Below are positions 63,153-64,000 of a stretch of DNA of 64,000 bases, piece after piece; the stretch's first letter is position 1, and each line of letters opens with the position of its first letter. A program made the position numbers and the translations under genes. The notes below the pieces were generated by a model. It saw only the letters and a list, made by a program, of their open reading frames with translations. It was not told the origin of the DNA and did no database searches. The stretch is from Bacillota bacterium (lineage in GTDB: Bacteria; Bacillota; UBA4882; UBA8346): contig JAEXDA010000003.1 in assembly GCA_023401925.1 (NCBI GenBank), positions 1 through 64,000 of the forward strand, written 5' to 3'.

Positions 63153-63311
63153 AGGATTCGCCGGCAGTTTTAAACTGTTGGAAATGAGTCTCAAAAAAAG
63201 CTTCCCCGATATGAACGAATCCTTTTTTAAAAAAGGCACCAAAGCCGTCACGCCCAACAAAGGTATCGCCGACTCCAGCACCCTAAGAGTTTTCACAAAA
63301 AAGCAATCGAT

Positions 63312-63938
63312 TTAACTTGCAGTCACAACCCTAACAATCTCTAACGGATTAATAAACCGATGCTGCGCGCCTGGGAATTTCCTGCGTTCTGCACCCCAAA
63401 GCGCCAAGCCGAAATCAACCTCGGCTCCCTTGGCAGCCAATAAATCATTTTCGGTGTCACCAATATAAATCATCTGTTTCGGCTTTACATTGACAACATC
63501 CATTATTTTAAAAATGGGTTCAGAGTCCGGCTTATGCCTGATGGTATCATCGGCACACACTATAAACGGAAAATACTTTTGAAGCCCGAAAGGGCTTAAA
63601 TCGTCCATTAATTCTCGCCGCGTTTTCGAAGTCACAATTCCGGTTTTAATTCCCAAGCTCATAAGCTTTTTAAGAAGAAGCTCGATATCTGTAAAAACTT
63701 CGACCAAATGATAGTAATCCTTTATATATTGGTTCCACCGCACATTGGCGGCTTCAGCATTTCTGACTCCTAATCTTTTCAATGCTTCCACACCCGTTAA
63801 GCCCATAATAAAAGATAAATCCTTTACCGGACAGCAGGAAGTCGTTTCCTCCCGAAGGAGTTTTCGCAAAGATAATACCGACGCTTCTTCGGTATCAATC
63901 AATGTTCCGTCCACATCAAAAATCACACATTCATACAT
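63312..63938 (-). CDS. HAD-superfamily phosphatase (phosphoglycolate phosphatase-like)
   Basis: A 208-residue HAD subfamily IA enzyme, cytoplasmic. Motif I MYECVIFDVDGTLIDTEEAS (nucleophile Asp10), motif II GIKTGIVTSKTRR (~100), Lys in RHKPDSEPIF (~142), motif III YIGDTENDLLAAKGAEVDFG (~160). It most likely dephosphorylates small metabolites such as phosphoglycolate or a nucleotide. It reads toward the LysM gene and is followed by that gene's terminator. Confidence 0.9.
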   Translation of the reverse strand: MYECVIFDVDGTLIDTEEASVLSLRKLLREETTSCCPVKDLSFIMGLTGVEALKRLGVRNAEAANVRWNQYIKDYYHLVEVFTDIELLLKKLMSLGIKTGIVTSKTRRELMDDLSPFGLQKYFPFIVCADDTIRHKPDSEPIFKIMDVVNVKPKQMIYIGDTENDLLAAKGAEVDFGLALWGAERRKFPGAQHRFINPLEIVRVVTAS

Positions 63939-64000
63939 GAAGTTTCCCCGGATTGTTGTAGTATTATAAGTTCGGATCCAGCATTTTCTAGAATTTCACG

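Noticed and set aside
63108..63296. 62-residue minus-strand ORF
   Set aside because: It contains the terminator of the LysM gene and has no RBS.
1..64000. CRISPR array, prophage, rRNA operon or replication origin
   Set aside because: No regularly spaced repeats with unique spacers, phage structural genes, rRNA sequence or DnaA-box clusters were seen.

Overview
The window (about 45% GC by eye) looks like chromosome from a spore-forming member of the Bacillota that degrades plant polysaccharides. Evidence for sporulation is a complete gerA-gerB-gerC germinant-receptor operon, two Spo0E-like mini-proteins, an orphan membrane histidine kinase and a LysM protein with a Tyr/Arg/Pro tail. Ribosome binding sites are strong AGGAGG types, and TTG and GTG starts are common. 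Two secreted proteins look like outer-membrane beta-barrels ending in Phe. That suggests a diderm Bacillota lineage such as Limnochordia or Hydrogenispora-like bacteria. The taxonomic placement is inference.

Layout. 1-7.1 kb is an accessory, partly eroded zone. It holds a structured repeat element, an oligopeptide-binding protein, small hypothetical genes, a frameshifted DUF4279 gene, an isochorismatase-like hydrolase, a B-box/RDD membrane protein whose ATG appears mutated to ATA, a diverged direct repeat, a MITE-like palindrome and short tandem repeats. 7.3-18.9 kb is a sugar-uptake and hydrolysis locus: GH36 alpha-galactosidase, GH31 alpha-xylosidase, ABC solute-binding protein, YesN/YesM two-component system and two ABC permeases. 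Two near-identical 49-bp operator-like blocks precede the two transporter units. 19-24.6 kb holds an MBL-fold pseudogene and a murein-peptide set: NlpC/P60 peptidase, L,D-transpeptidase-like protein, dipeptide epimerase and a class A serine hydrolase. 24.9-27.3 kb encodes carboxynorspermidine dehydrogenase and decarboxylase, followed by a second MITE copy. 27.5-38.2 kb is a secreted hemicellulase region: two GH43-ricin proteins, a GH3 enzyme with an inserted beta-rich domain, a porin-like protein and a CBM6-F5/8C-beta-helix protein. 38.6-42.3 kb is the ger operon, followed by an HD-GYP protein with a structured leader. 44.7-47.2 kb contains small genes, the second copy of the structured element, and a SymE-like gene divergent from an XRE regulator across a near-palindrome. 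47.8-56.4 kb is a self-contained mannitol-type PTS operon: EIIA, EI, HPr, EIICB, PRD activator, PfkB kinase and a sorbose-1-phosphate-reductase-like dehydrogenase. 56.8-64 kb holds the Spo0E-like genes, a nitroreductase, tRNA-Arg(UCG), a membrane-fused spermidine-synthase-like protein, the orphan kinase, the LysM protein and a HAD phosphatase.

The most interesting unexplained signal is a pair of roughly 200-bp elements at 112-311 and 46197-46399. They share sequence and a predicted fold, and one C-to-T change in a helix keeps pairing only if the minus strand is the RNA. Each lies about 95-110 nt upstream of a start codon. I cannot assign them to a known RNA family. All assignments come from reading the sequence, with no database searches.
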